Shown here: one piece after another, positions 12,401-25,100 of the stretch
Numbering within the stretch: the stretch's first letter is position 1
Layout: each line of letters begins with the position of its first letter
NCBI GenBank assembly: GCA_029891345.1
Contig: CM057009.1
Span: 214,083,120-214,147,119 of the forward strand
DNA: 64,000 nt
DNA from: Dryococelus australis
Taxonomy: Eukaryota; Arthropoda; Insecta; Phasmatodea; Phasmatidae
Direction of reading: 5' to 3'
The notes under the pieces: model-generated
Told to the model about the DNA's origin: nothing
Seen by the model: the letters and a program-made list of their open reading frames with translations, nothing else
Databases searched by the model: none
Position numbers and translations under genes: made by a program

Positions 12401-13783
12401 AACAAATTTATTAGTACTTCAGTATGTATGAAACAGGTATTGAAATAGCAATGCCACAAAAATATTTTATACTGGATGTGAAACATTTCTCATGTGTTAT
12501 ACATCTGGCAGAACCATTAAATTGTACGAGTCATTATAATCAACAAGCACTAGGTTCTACAACTAACCTTTAACATAGGTAATTTGGGGGAAAACACATT
12601 TCTGCTTTAAATGTGTGGACACAGTTTCCTGAAATATATTTTCAACAACTAGGTATTACAGTATTGAGGTGAATTTCACCAGTGTCACTGGCATTTAAAT
12701 TTTTTGAACAAAAGGTTATTTTGTCGTACGAAAGACTATGAGCAGTATTTATATTTAATCATTGTGCAGTAAACTGCATGGGGATGGTTTTTCATGAAAG
12801 TTACATAAAGTGAAAAATATTACCAGTCACTGGGTTTCATGATGATTATTTTTGGAATTTATGTTGTAATTGGAACATCTGCTATTGTCTAGTACATAGT
12901 CTGTATTAAAATACATTTGTGATATATTTGTAGAATATTTCAGTTGTAATTATGATATTTTAATATATATTAACAATTCTGATTTATACAAATTGAAAAT
13001 AAGCTTTCATAATATTCTACTAATAAATATAAGAAAGAACTTAGCTTCAAAGCTCTTAAAATAACAAAAAATTGTTATGTGTTCTGTTTATAAATGTGGT
13101 GAAACATAATTCTTATGTTATTTTAACTATGGATTAAATACATTGTATTCTGTATGAAGGAAATAAATATTCTGTATTATCTAAAATCATGCTATATGTA
13201 CTATGCATATGATGGCGGAACCTTTATGTTATTCACACATTTAAAGGGGAATGTCCAGAATGGCTTGGCAATGTTTTTATAATGTAAGAAAGGTAGGGCT
13301 TTCTTATAATCTGCAATTGTCAATTGACAACATGAACCAAAATATATTCTCTTGGAACCTCTGAAGTGTTGGCCAGATTTAAAATCTGTAAGTAGAAAAA
13401 AATATATAAACTGTGTATTAACAAACCAATATTATTTATGGAAATTAACATTTTTCTTATAGTGTTGATTATAATAGCCATTCCTTTTTGTTTTCTATTT
13501 ACTTCAATATATGCGATGGACATCTGAGAAGTTGATGAAAATACCAAGTGAGAGTCGCAGGTCAGTGTTTATATTCAGATGCAGAAGGGTACGCTGCCAA
13601 CAGGTTGAAACTAGAAACTTCCCATGGCTTTCAAAATGTGTTCACTTTACCATGAACAGCCAATTATATAAATGGTAATAATATAATCAGGGAATTTTGC
13701 CTCTTTTTTTTTTTTTATATTGTCTTAAATGGTTTGACTTTTCAGAGTTGATATTTATGTGGCGTTACATGATTTCTTTTCAG
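9484..13783. other. Intronic DNA before exon A
   Basis: 4.3 kb with no supported element. A relatively GC-rich stretch at about 10800-11750 contains an 89-codon frame (10833-11102) with no recognisable domain. 11900-13780 is plain AT-rich intron ending in the exon A polypyrimidine tract. Confidence 0.5.
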
Positions 13784-13922
13784 AGCATTGATGGTAGTAT
13801 TTTGGATATTTACAATACAACTTTGGCAGAAGCTGGGGATTATGAATGCATTGTTAAAAGTGCAGTTGGTAAAATTTCATCAAAAACATCAGTTATAGTG
13901 GAAGGTCCACCAGGTCCACCAG
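13784..13922 (+). CDS. Cont: Contactin exon A: end of last Ig domain (partial gene)
   Basis: Internal exon of an Ig/FNIII cell-adhesion protein of the contactin family. In insects contactin is a membrane-anchored protein of septate junctions and neurons. The exon follows a pyrimidine-rich acceptor (gatttcttttcag) and ends at a g|gtaaga donor. It is read in phase 0 at its start and leaves phase 1 at its end. The 46 codons carry the typical C-terminal half of an I-set Ig domain, AGDYECIVKSAVGKISS, where the Cys is the second disulfide cysteine of the Ig fold. It ends in a Pro-Gly linker (GPPGPPG) into the first FNIII domain. The exon with the first cysteine and Trp of this Ig domain was not found upstream, so it lies beyond the window or went unrecognised. 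Family assignment is strong; orthology to Drosophila Cont is inference from domain order and recalled similarity. Confidence 0.88.
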
Positions 13923-15074
13923 GTAAGATAATGTTTTAACAATTTAAAATGTTTTGTGTGCATTTGTGGAAGCTGAAAATTCTTTACCTCACCATGTTTA
14001 AAATGTAATCTTGTAATGTAATTCATTTGTAAATACACTAAACTTCCATTTTTCCAGGGTAATAACTCGCTAATGGTTCACAGATAACCAATATCCACGG
14101 TTAAAGCATTTGTGGAGATAAGGGGAGGGGAATGTTTACTAGGCCTACATACTGTGCACATACGTTATGTAAAATAATAGAATCATATCAGAATTCAATT
14201 TTTCGACAGCCAGTGTGTGGCACTATCATGCACGATATTAACATCATCATACACACAAAATCCTGTATCATCTAGTACATGAACAATTGCAAGAACATTT
14301 CACGTTGGCTATTTTGACAGCCTACATTTGTATAACACACATTAGAGAAATATGCAGGCAAGGAGATTGCAGACAAAATGTCTTATGTATTTTATTTTAT
14401 ATTGTTACAAAACAGCTGTTGATAGTGTAACAAATTAAACTTTGTTCTAGGACAATGTGTAGATGTTTGAGCGAAATGGAACACCATAGGCAATAGTTTA
14501 GCTTTGTTTGTCTCTTCTTCATAGGCTGTAGCTAGTGCTTGCTAACATCAACTTGTGTATGCGTCATATTAATTGAAGCGACAGTGAATCTGTCACAGAG
14601 TATTTTCAGATATTTCTACATTAATGTGACATAATATATTTCAAACCTAAGTTGTTTTGAGACAGCGGAAAAATTTACTTTTAAAAGGACATGATAGATA
14701 CACTGTTGCGACACAGCAGCAAAATAGGCGACCGTGCTGCCATCTGTTAGCCAGTGCGCATGGCTCGCTTTGGAAACTACGCCCTCATGAAATTACTCTT
14801 TTTCATGTGTAGAATGCTAATATACAAACAAATTCTCAGAGTTTTAGATTTTCTGCAACCTCTATTAAATATTTTAACGTAACATATTTCCGTGTGAAGC
14901 GATTTTGCTTGCTAATAATTTGGATTCTTAGTGGGCAAGTAATTCTATGCCTTTTCTTTAATTTTAAGCTACCTACCCCTCATGACGAAAGGGGTGAGGC
15001 CTCACATTTTTACATTAATATTGTAGAACACGTCAGCAATCACATTAGTCAGTAAACAGCACTAGGCAGCAGAT
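13923..15074 (+). other. Contactin intron A-B, 5' part
   Basis: Start of the 4,450-base intron (13923-18372). A short stretch at about 14050-14120 (ccagggtaataactcgctaa) vaguely resembles pogo-like transposon ends, but no partner was found. Otherwise nothing. Confidence 0.5.
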
Positions 15075-15800
15075 TAGGATGTTCTGGAGAACTCTTGACT
15101 TTCTGCGTGGTCAGTTTGTCCGGTACTACTGTGTAAGAAGTCTTTGTGCGAGATTTCCACCCTCCTGAATATCCCTAGTTCCACTGTTACTGATGTTTTA
15201 GTGAAGTGGAAATATGAAGGGGCGTGTGCAACCCAAAAGTGCACAAGCTGACCTCCCATGTTGACTGTTAGAGACTATTGAGTGTTGAAGAGAGTTGTGC
15301 TGTGTAATTGTCAAGTATCCATCGCCACCATCACACAGGAATTCCAACATGCACCAAGACCTACTCCAAGCTCCATGACTTAGCAGCTGCCTATAAGCCA
15401 CATATCACACAGGCAAATCCCAAATGCTGTATCACATGATGTAAGGAGCATCGAAACTGGACGACGGAACAGTGGAAAACCATTGTGTGTTGTGATGTAT
15501 CTCTGTATACAAGGTGGTGTTCCAATGGTAGTGTGTATTTGTGGCAAATGCCTGGTGAATGACATCAACCAGCCTGTACAGTGCAGAGACTTTGAAATTC
15601 AGGAGTGGTGGGGTTACAATGGGATCATGTTTCTCCTGGATAGTGTGTGGCATTCTTGTTGCTTTGTGTGTGGCACTGTGAAGGCACAAGTTTACATTAA
15701 TATTTTAACTGTGTTTATTTTGCCTACTGTCGCAGATTTGTTCAGGGATGACTATTGTGTCTTTCAACATAACCGAGCGCACACTCATACTGCAGGGCCT
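15075..15800 (+). pseudogene. Tc1-like transposase remnant (3'-truncated)
   Basis: Decayed transposase of the Tc1/mariner superfamily, readable only by switching frames. Fragments in order are a helix-turn-helix-like N-terminus at about 15080-15260, a middle with CCDVSLYTRW and NGSVYLWQMPGE (the region around the second catalytic Asp), then GTVKAQVYINIL, LPTVADLF and FQHNRAHTHTA. The last corresponds to the QDNAxxHTA block holding a catalytic Asp, here changed to His-Asn. Stops and frameshifts are numerous. The C-terminal third is missing and LINE sequence begins at about 15795. No terminal inverted repeats were found. Confidence 0.8.
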
Positions 15801-17890
15801 CTTTACTCTGACCTTAGTGGTAGTAACCACTATCCCATCATTTCAGAGAGTATTTCACATGTTGTTACCGTCTCTTTCTTCACAGTGAATGATGAAGTAT
15901 TCTGATTGGGACTGTTAGAAAACCTCGGTACACTTTCCATGTAAAGACCCTCCTGGTGGTGTGAATGTGGCAGGGTAGGAATTTACTGCCCTTGTAGCTT
16001 CTACTGGAGATGCTGCAATCCTTACTTTTTCTACCAGTCACAGTCATTGTGTCTCTTGATAGAATGACCAGTGTCGTGGTGCAATCCGTGTCCAGCGTTG
16101 CGCACTCTGCAGGTTTCATTATCAACCAACGGATGAGAATCGGGGCTTTTTCAAATTTTTATGGACCAAGCATGGCGTGTTATTAAGGAGAGAAGACAAA
16201 CCTCTTAGCCTTTCTATCAACATTGACCATAAATACTACCAACAAAGTTATCTGGGACAATGTTTTGGAAGATTTGCGGACATAATCTTGGTTATAAGAT
16301 TCCCTTCCTCAGTGTCAATGACAACATTGTTACTGATGCCCCTGAAATATCTGACTTTTTAGACTATTGTTTTGCTTCAGTTTTGTGTAGTTCATGTTAC
16401 CCTGCCTCCTTTCAGACCATTAAGGTCCAGTGTGAGGGAGGTGGCATTGATTTTGGGATCTCAGGGGAGGAGCAGTGTAATCAGCCGTTGTACCTTCTCA
16501 ATATTTGTAACAACATATGGATTTCTGGTGTTTTCTCTTCCCGTTTATCAGTGTTTTCTTTGTTCCCATCTTAAAATCAGGGAAGATCAAGGGTGGTGTG
16601 TCCACCTACCATCTGATATCCCTTGCCATTTGTGTCTGCAAAGGCATGTTAGCAAAAGTTAATGCCTGTTTCGTATAATTCCTGGAGATCTGGAAACTCC
16701 TCTTTCCTCGTCAGTGTGGTTTCTGCCACAATCGTTCTGCTGTAAACCACCTTGTTAGCCTGGATGTGGCTGTGCAAGATGCATTTTTGCAGTGGCAGCA
16801 CCTCTTTGCTATGTTCTTTGACCTGAAGAAAGCATACAACATGACATGCCATCATGGTATCTTAACACAACTCCTTGATTGGGGATTTTATGGACATCTT
16901 CCAAGTTTTATTGCTAATTATATGTCCCATTACACCTTTGACGTTTGCAATTGGAGTTCATTCTCCCAAGACTTCATATAAGAGAATTGTATACCGAAAG
17001 GTAGTTAATTGCTTGCTGCTACTATGAACACCATCTCTGTTATTCGACCGCATGTGTAGTGTGCTCTTTATGTAGCCGATTGTGCTATCTTCTGCCGTGC
17101 TGTTTCTCTGTTCACAACAGAAGACAAATCCAGCGTATTGTGTAGTGATTGAGCTGTTGAGCAACTGCCTTCAGCTTCAGTTTTTCAACTGCCAAAATGC
17201 AGGTGGTCCACTTTTTTTTTTTAATGTGGCTTCTTTATCCTCCTGAGGTGAGTTTTATATGTATCTCTTTTACTGGTGTCTTGAAGTGTTAAATTCTTAT
17301 GCCTTGTGTTTGATGAGAATTTGTTCTGAAGCTTAAATATCAAACTCTTGAAGGCAAGGTGTGTTCGTGATCTCTGCCTTCTGAAAATGCTTTGTTGTCG
17401 GAACTAGGGGACAGATCGTGGTACCTCCTCTAAATGTATTGTACTTTTGTCTGCAGTAAGCTTGACTATGCCTGTGTTGTGTACTCCTTTGCACATCCTT
17501 CTGTTCTCAAACAATTGTAGTATGTTCACCATGCCGGTGTGTGCCTCACAACTGGAGCATTCCAGACAAGCCCAGTCATTGGTATATGTGCAGATGCTGG
17601 TGAACTTGCACTTAATACAGGCCCAAACATATTATCCTGCCACATGGGGTGAGGATATGCTTGGACCCTTTACATCTGCATCACGTGGCATTTCTGGACC
17701 AGGTGTATGGGATGAAGTCTCTAGCTACTCGGCCTTTGTGTTTCTGCTTCCAGCATGTCTGGGCACTGTATGTATGACTCTCCTCTGACTGTTCGCCACA
17801 TTCTGCTAGTGTTTTCTAGGTATCGCCAGGCTTGCTGCACTTTTCACATGCCTGATGAGCTACTGCTAGTGTTGTATGATATATTGTATA
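15795..17890 (+). pseudogene. Jockey-like LINE remnant (EN end and reverse transcriptase)
   Basis: Decayed non-LTR retrotransposon ORF2. It starts with the end of an AP-type endonuclease (YSDLSGSNHYPIISES, equivalent to the SDHxP motif). It continues with NDNIVTDAPEISDFL and a reverse transcriptase whose blocks can be followed through frameshifts: QCGFCHNRSAVNHLVSLD, MFFDLKKAYNMT, HLPSFIANYMS and a degraded catalytic block at about 17075. The Tyr-x-Asp-Asp motif is lost. The thumb and tail region runs to about 17880. It is 5'-truncated, as is usual for LINEs, and has no intact frame longer than about 110 codons. Confidence 0.8.
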
Positions 17891-17922
17891 TACATCTGTG
17901 AATGGCGTACTCCCTTTATTAC

Positions 17923-18127
17923 ATGTTGTGGGTTTTTTAACATGTGGGTCTTTTAACATGCTGTGATGTCTTTTTAACGTGTTTTGGAGTCATGTTAACA
18001 CATTTTGAATTCCTTTAAACATGTTTTGAATACCTTTTTACATGTTTTCATGTCATTTTAACGTGTTTTGATGCCCATTTTAACATGTTTTGCTGTCCTT
18101 ATATACCATATTTTAATGTATTTTTAA
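17923..18127 (+). repeat. Minisatellite, about 24 bp unit
   Basis: Eight to nine diverged units of roughly tttttaacatgttttgatg, spaced 22-26 bases. The core is acatgtttt or acgtgtttt. It lies directly after the LINE remnant and 245 bases before exon B. It may be the amplified 3' tail of the LINE; it has no coding role. Confidence 0.8.
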
Positions 18128-18372
18128 CCTTTGTTGTGCTCTTGCATCTATTTGTTTTGTAGTTTCTCTTGTGCATCTCACATAGAGATCGTTTTACAGT
18201 TTGTTTTGATTTTAGTTTCCTTTTTTTTATGGCTTCTGTTTTCATTATCTCATGTGGGCGCTCATGGCCTTGCTGCCGACTTGCGCCACTACATCCACCC
18301 ACTCATCAACTCATGAGTCAAAATTATAGTAGTGTTACTGAAAAGTGAAAAGTAATTCTGTTTTCTCTTCAG
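18128..18372 (+). other. End of contactin intron A-B
   Basis: T-rich intron end with the exon B acceptor at 18371-18372. Two overlapping frames here have no domains. Confidence 0.6.
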
Positions 18373-18513
18373 GTGGTGTTCAGGTTATTAATGTTGTGAA
18401 GACTTCGGCAACAATTCAATGGACAGATGGTGCTTCAAATGGGCGCCCAGTCACCAAGTACTTAGTCTTTGGTCGAACTAACTGGAATAATACTTGGACA
18501 GTGATAGCTGAAA
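18373..18513 (+). CDS. Cont: Contactin exon B: first half of FNIII-1
   Basis: Second recognised exon. The acceptor is ttttctcttcag and the donor is aaa|gtaagc. It joins exon A in phase 1, making a Gly codon across the junction, so the linker reads PPG-GVQVINVV. Its 141 bases encode beta strands A to C' of a fibronectin type III domain, with the core Trp in TSATIQWTDG followed by NGRPVTKYLVFGRTNW. It ends in phase 1. The frame stays open through the exon and closes only in the following intron. This domain order, last Ig then PPG linker then FNIII, is that of contactins. Confidence 0.92.
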
Positions 18514-18620
18514 GTAAGCTTGTGCACTGAACTTCACTTACCTTTCAGTTTTTATTAGCAGTTATATTATTCTGAAGATAAATTATTTTATACAAGAATT
18601 TTGAATGTAAATTGTTACAG
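18514..18620 (+). other. Contactin intron B-C, 107 bases
   Basis: Short GT-AG intron (gtaagc to ttacag), phase 1, interrupting FNIII-1. Its size contrasts sharply with the neighbouring 43.8 kb intron. Confidence 0.92.
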
Positions 18621-18856
18621 ATGTTTTTGCAAAGGAAGTGAATCGCTATAATGGGCGAAAAGAAACCGTTCTGGAAAACTGCCTTTCACCTTGGTCAAGT
18701 TATGAGTTTCGTGTTGCAGCTAGTAATGAGCTTGGAGATGGGCCACTTTCAGCACCTTCTCCATTATACAGTACTCCTCCAGATCGCCCTTACAAAGCAC
18801 CGATTAATATTGGTGGAGGAGGTGGCAAAATTGGTGACCTGACTATTACATGGCAG
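18621..18856 (+). CDS. Cont: Contactin exon C: end of FNIII-1 and start of FNIII-2
   Basis: Third exon, separated from exon B by a 107-base intron. The acceptor is attgttacag and the donor is cag|gtaata. The split codon between B and C becomes Asn (phase 1) and the exon ends in phase 0. It encodes the F and G strands of FNIII-1, with the conserved Tyr in WSSYEFRVAASNELGDG, then the interdomain linker PPDRPYKAP. It then starts FNIII-2 with a glycine run and the core Trp: GGGGGKIGDLTITWQ. A PPxxPxxAP linker followed by a Gly-rich strand is characteristic of contactins between FNIII-1 and FNIII-2. The in-frame ATG at 18651 belongs to another frame and is not a start. Confidence 0.94.
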
Positions 18857-20264
18857 GTAATATAATACAAATTACATAATTTTGTAGCTTACTTCCCTTT
18901 GAATAAGAGGTCTATAATGTCATTCTATGTTTTTTATAAGAGTGTCACTGTTTCTTTTTCACTGTGGCCCCATAAACATTTGCAACCATATGCTGAATTT
19001 TCCCATACTTTGTACACTCATGGTACCTAGTCAGGATACTGTATCTTTGTTTTAGTTTTCAACCATTATAAACGTTTGTTTTTGAAGTTGGAGGCTTCAG
19101 ACTTCTTGGTTGATAGTCCTATCTCAGGAAGTATTGCACTGGTTTGAACAGGACTTGGCATTCTGGCAGTATGCAACATGATTATTAAATTCACAACTTC
19201 TTTTCTGTCATTTTGGAAGATAGCACCACCTGCAAAATTAAAATACCAGGAAAACACTCCAATTTTGCCATATGATAGGTGACAATGGTGGAAAACCAAT
19301 TATTACTATATTAAATTATGGTTTGATCAGAATCAACTGTGAAACATGTAATTTACAGCAGTTTATTTTATATACATTGACTCATACTGTTTGTGGTAAC
19401 ATGCAGTAAGGGGCCATATAAATCAAGATATTGTTTCAGCCTAATGAAAATGTGGAGAAAATAAATGTGAAATAAGGAAAATTATTTTTCACAAAGGCAG
19501 TTATGGTCATGTTTCATTGAAAAAACCGGTTTTTATAGTAGTACTCTATTTAACACTATGCCTGATAACTGTTAACATTAGTACAAAAGTTTAAAACATA
19601 CTTTTCATATTTTGTAACAGACCACGCAACCGTGGTTATGTCCAGATTTTTTCTCATTGGAGATGGGGTGGACATTACCTTTGGTCAGTGGGCTTTATGA
19701 GGATAGTTTTTCTCCCCGTAACATTCCATCGCCCTATCATGTGACCCTACAGAAACGACAGCCACCTGTACATTGCACCTCGTAAACCTGCCACTTTGTA
19801 GTCATATTCCCATCCGATAATGCTCCTACAAACACATGATGTATTACTTGGTCTTGATAGCCAGTTATAATAATAGCACATAAACCTCTACAATATTGTG
19901 GGAAACACTGTTTGCGACAGTGCAGTTTGCACCACCCCAATGGGGTAAACACTTACGAGCTCTAGAATATGCCATTTAAATGTTTTTATTGATCATCTGC
20001 ATAATTTTATATGTGATAATAATTATCACAAATGCCCTACATTTCCTTAAACAGGTTTAATGTCTCAAATAGATTCCAGTTACAATCACTTTAATGTTAA
20101 TGAAAACTTGGAGAGTTTGAAATATGCATTAAAAATCATGTTAATTCTTATATATTAACGTGTAGATTTTCACCTAAAATTTTTCTATTTCTGACCCACC
20201 TAACTGTCGTAATTTAAAAATATGCATGTTTTGTTTCTCTTGCCAAATAAAGCCTACCTAAATA
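18857..20264. other. Intronic DNA, no feature seen
   Basis: No supported element. The open frames at 19066-19299 and 19737-19952 on the minus strand lack recognisable domains. Confidence 0.5.
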
Positions 20265-22139
20265 CAGTAGATCCTCTCTATTATGATCCCTCATGGTTCC
20301 AGAGAATAAAGTTATAATAGAGGTGGGGTCGTAATAAAAAATTTGGAAAATTTTGGGCCGATTTTGATCCACCCCTAACCCTTATGCCCCCAAACTTGCC
20401 ATTTTTTGCATGAAGTTCATGTTCAAATGTCTCTAGTGCATAAAAAACCACTTTTTAAATAGTATATGCTGTATGAATATTTTAATAGCTGGACATCTCC
20501 TGATTAATTTTATACCAAAGAAAGGCATATTGGACCATCCCTTGTTGTAAAATAGAAGTCCTAAACACAGTATGACATGGTCATTGAAAGTGTGTGAAAA
20601 GATTATACTATGTATTATTAAAATATAAAGTTATTATTAAAGATCTATTAAGTAGGTCTCGTGTGCCATACATTGTTATGAGGCACGTAGCAATCAAAAA
20701 GTTTAGGTGGCGTTGCGCAATATGTGTGTGTGCTCCGTGCTCTCGCTTTGGTCTGGCTGGATGGTGGAAAGGGTAAGGGAGGAAGGTGGTTTGCTGGCTA
20801 TCCCTTCCAGTGTGCGTGAGCGATCAATACCGCTCGGTCGGCACTCGTGGTCGTGACTCAACTTTCCTTCCGCCTGCCAACAGAACACACACATTAAAAT
20901 GCAGTATTAATGCATTTTATCCTCTGGCAGAAGATATAACCTTTGGCTACACGTCCATTTAGGCCTATGTGGAAGTATACTGCAAAGATTAAAAACCTTT
21001 CTGGGCGAATGACTAGATCCTCTGCAGCGCGGCCGGGCACGGTGGTTGCTGCTGTAGCTCGGCCCTAGATCCTCTAACTGGGCAGCTGTTGGTCAGTCGT
21101 TACAAGTTTATTCTGGCTGGCGGCAGCCGCCTGCCCGCCGCAACTGCCATCATTACAGGGGCGGTTTGCTTCGTAACAGCGGCCTGGTGGTGGGAAAACA
21201 TATTGGTAGCTGCAATTTGCATCAGTATGTTGAATTTGTACAAAATGTAGGTGACGTGTTGGCCTTTGCACTGGCATGATGAGGCCTAGCAATGTTTACG
21301 GGAATATAACAATTTAGTGTGGTCTACTTAAAATATTAACTATCCTGAATTTTTAATAAAATACTTCTGACATGGCCTATACAAGCACACAGCCTTACTA
21401 GCCAAAATATGGTATCATAAGAACATATTTTATTTGCACACACAGACCTTTATTCACTTTACACATAAAATTGACTTCACAGGAAAAAAACAATTGCCCA
21501 CCATAAAAAATTAGCATATTACATAGGCATGGGCACACATAAACTTAAAAAAAATCATTAAAAAAAGGACATTGAATTTAATTTGAAGTTATCATACATA
21601 CACTTATTAATAAACTAGACTGTTATGGGCTGATGTTTTTACAGCAAAAGAGGAAAGATAATAGAAGCAAAATAAGACAGGGAGGGTAAAGCAGAGGTGG
21701 CGGCATGTGACTAGGACAAATAATCCGCACTAACCCTTCCTGCAACTCCCCCCCCCCCCCCCCCCCCCCTCCATTTTATTTACCATGCAAATACGGACAA
21801 TACACCATTATCCCCTTCTGGCATGAAGAAATTTATTGCTTCACGCTGCTTGAGACAACAAATGTCAAAGGCTATGATGACAGTTTGAGAAATGTGCAAC
21901 CACTAACATCACTAAAGGCTAATTTTCCATAGACCGAAAACCGTGGATACTATAAACGTGTACCGCGGTTGGAGAAAAGGTCTACAAAAACAAATCTGTG
22001 CATAAGTGAAATTGCGGTTAGCGAAGGATTACTGTATTTTTAGGCTTGCCTCAAATTTTTGACTTTTTCGACCAAAACTTTTCACGGTTCCTTGGGATTG
22101 GGTCGTAATAAATGAGGTCTTAATAGATGGGTTTTACTG
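20265..22139. mobile_element. pogo/Tigger-like non-autonomous DNA transposon
   Basis: 1,875 bp bounded by TA on both sides. The left end is cagtagatcctctctattat and the right end, in reverse complement, is cagtaaaacccatctattaa; ggtcgtaata follows inside both ends. CAGTA termini with TA duplication are those of pogo/Tigger elements (Tc1/mariner superfamily). No DDE transposase was recognised inside. The middle (20990-21190) is GC-rich with no domain. A second element-like end lies inside at about 22036. Confidence 0.72.
21748..21769. repeat. Poly-C run (22 C)
   Basis: Uninterrupted cytosine homopolymer inside the pogo-like element. Confidence 0.85.
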
Positions 22140-25100
22140 TATTAATAAGATTTTTCAATACACAATGCATTTATTAGTGATTTTCTGGTTGCGTATTTTT
22201 TTGATGGCTCTGTGCTGTAGTTCAGTACATATTCCAAAGTATTATCAGGGTAGTAACAAATTTTTACAACTGTATCATTATTTATTTATTTAGCACGGAA
22301 TGACAATTATGGCATAGAAGCAATAAATAAACTGTCCTATAATTTAATTTTTATTACAAGTTAGAGGATCCACAACACACAGATCCATCAAACATGATAG
22401 AAGAACCTTGTGTACATTTTTGGTAATAAATAAAGCTGTGTGTAAGAACTAGTTGTTATAATAGTTAACGTGGTAATTTTAATGCCAGTATTCCAGCTGT
22501 TGGCTAATTTTATTCTGCAGTAATATATTTTCAAATGAAAGACAAATATTTTGTTTATATGTCCTGTAGGATGCGAAACCTCAGACTGTGTTATACCAGT
22601 GAACAAGTATTATATAAATTAAATCACAAAATTTGAGTGTTGTGGTTTATTTATTTCTTCTTGTTTTAACTGAGCTGAGGAAAATTTTCAAATTCAACTA
22701 CAGTTGATTTGTATAATCCTTATCTGCATTAGACAGAGAACTCTTCAATAATTCACAGTTAATTTTAATTATCCTATTTATAAACTAAGTATGTTTGTGT
22801 GTGTGCACAGGGTGAGTCGTTAATCTATGCTAACCCGGCATGAGTGGAATCCTTAGGACAAATAAATAGGTAAACATATATACGACGCAGAGCCTAAAGT
22901 GATTTCTGAGGGTGGTAGAGGCACTGGAACATTTAAGTTGGAAATGTGTTATGCAACAATAAATTGGAAACCAGTTGCAATTAAGCAACGTCAATTGGCA
23001 TACAGGCAAATATTTGCAAGGCAGGGTACCACACGACAGAACGTTACAGAGAATACACCCCTTCATGCATAAAATAGGGGTTGGCAGCCTCAATTGCTTA
23101 GAACTTTGTAACCCTGCGCTTAAGGCTGTTCTAATAGTGTGAAAATCAGTACCGCATTAAAATCTCACGAAATTGGGAGAGCGTTATCTGTATAGCAAAA
23201 TTAGATCCCCGAAACAGCACCGTGTGCTAATGTGAGGCCTTCAGTGTGAGACAAGCAGCCAAGCGAGGGGGGGGGGGGGGTGTCGCTCGGCACTCTATAG
23301 CTGCTTTCCAATAAAAATTGATTGTGCTGTCACCTAGCGGCAATATGCAAACTCCATTGCCATTAGCTGTGAACAGAGCCTTTCCTGTGGCTAGCGGCTG
23401 ACACAGAGTTCAAAGCAGTTCGGATGTAGAGACACGGCAAGAGGAAATTTAGGAATATCCTGTAAACTTTCTCGCCATTTCTCGGGAAATGCTAGTTCTA
23501 AAGTTCCATAATTTGAGGGCTGCCATATTGGTTTATCTTCGCCATCACAGATGGATTATTTGTAATAAATCATCTAAGACGATCTGTAAAGTTATATATA
23601 TATAAACTGGACATATGCATAAAATTTTAGAAAATTTGTAGCAGGTAATATAAGATGCACACTGTTTTTTTCTTAAAGAGATAGATGGTTGGTAAAAGCA
23701 TATGGCGTGTAGAGTATGACTGAAGTTTTACGTGAAAGTTGCAGAATTGTTATTCTTGGGCGGGTATTCTCTTAACAAGCTGATAATTTTAGAGTATTGC
23801 ACGGGTAAAGTTTTAAAAAAAACACATCAAACTGACAGTTTTACTTGTTACACTCTACAAAAATAATATGATTGCTTTCTGCGCTTATGTTAATCACAAC
23901 AATCTGACATGGGTTCAAGTCGGCCTGAGATTATTATTTTTCAACATTTCAGTACAACTAGTTAGATATAACCACTTAATAATGCTGTTAAATTAAATAT
24001 TAAATACACTTCTTGGCAGCAGCTTAGTAGTGGACAAAGTTAAAAAGAATATCCATTTCATCAATTACTGAGATTAATATTTTAAAAGCAGCCAACCTAA
24101 AAATACTTTAATTTTCTTCTAAAAATAATACGTGGATATAGTATGTCGTTTCTAAATATAAAAAAACACAAACATGTTATAATCCCATATGATTTGCTTA
24201 CATCAGGGAGATAATTAGAATATATATGTACCAATGAACAGTATGGAATGACAATTCATCGTTATAATACAAAAAAACTTTGCTTGTAAATAATTATGCT
24301 ACAAACTAAAGACGTTAAGTAATAATCTGAATAATACACAGTATATATTGAAATTGTTGTGTGGCTAATGTACAATGCAATGGAAATATTAAAAAAAAAT
24401 TGCAGTAAATTTATTTATTTGCAAATTTATTAAGTCACACCAGATACATAACATAAGTTTCAGTTTACAGACATTAAAATATGTATATTTGTGTAGTGCA
24501 AAACTGTGTTTATCATCAAAATAAACATGTGTGTACATATATATATATAGACACTACAAGTCATTGTACCAAGGGGGATCTATACAGTATGCATGTAGAA
24601 AGGCGCTGCTGCTATGCTGCATGTAGTGCTGGCTGAAGCCAGGGAACAGTGCTTTTTTCCTGACTTAGTACTGGAAGAATAGCTGGTAAGAGGAAAATAT
24701 AGCTAGAAGTGCACGTAAACCCTCTAAACTTATGTCCTTTCTTCGAAACCAGTCATTCAAACTGTTTCATATTTTAGAGGAAAAAAAATTTACTTTAAAC
24801 GTTTGCACATAATTCTGGAAAAGTTGCAGTAAAAAGTAAGATGCATAAAGTGGTTTGTCTGAAGAGATAGTTAAGGAATAAAAGTGTACAAAATGTACAG
24901 ATAGGGAAGACATTTTACTTGAAGGTTGTGGAATCGTGAAGAGTGGCCATATTTTTACATAAGGGCTGATAGTAGAGGATTGTATGGTCAACGTGAATTA
25001 TCTGGCATCAAGTTTAAATATAAATAATACATCTTACTTGATTTATATTTTCAACATAAGACCTATATGAATAATATAAAGGCTCGAACCCTATTTATGT

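Larger units (their letters stand above)
1..13783 (+). other. Contactin intron or upstream region (5' part)
   Basis: More than 13.7 kb upstream of exon A with no exon that I can support. Because exon A begins mid-domain in phase 0, this is intron at least immediately upstream of exon A. It is AT-rich and holds the repeats listed separately. I cannot exclude a short, poorly conserved exon hidden here. Confidence 0.6.

Noticed and set aside
13320..13547. Open frame just upstream of exon A on the minus strand
   Set aside because: Antisense, AT-rich, and without Ig features or splice sites that would join it to the gene.
14043..14120. pogo-like transposon end (ccagggtaataactcgctaa)
   Set aside because: Resemblance to the termini near 22036 is weak and no partner terminus was found.
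15483..15905. A 140-codon open frame as an independent gene
   Set aside because: Its parts match a decayed Tc1-like transposase and then the end of a LINE endonuclease. The frame is a fusion of two dead elements, not a host gene.
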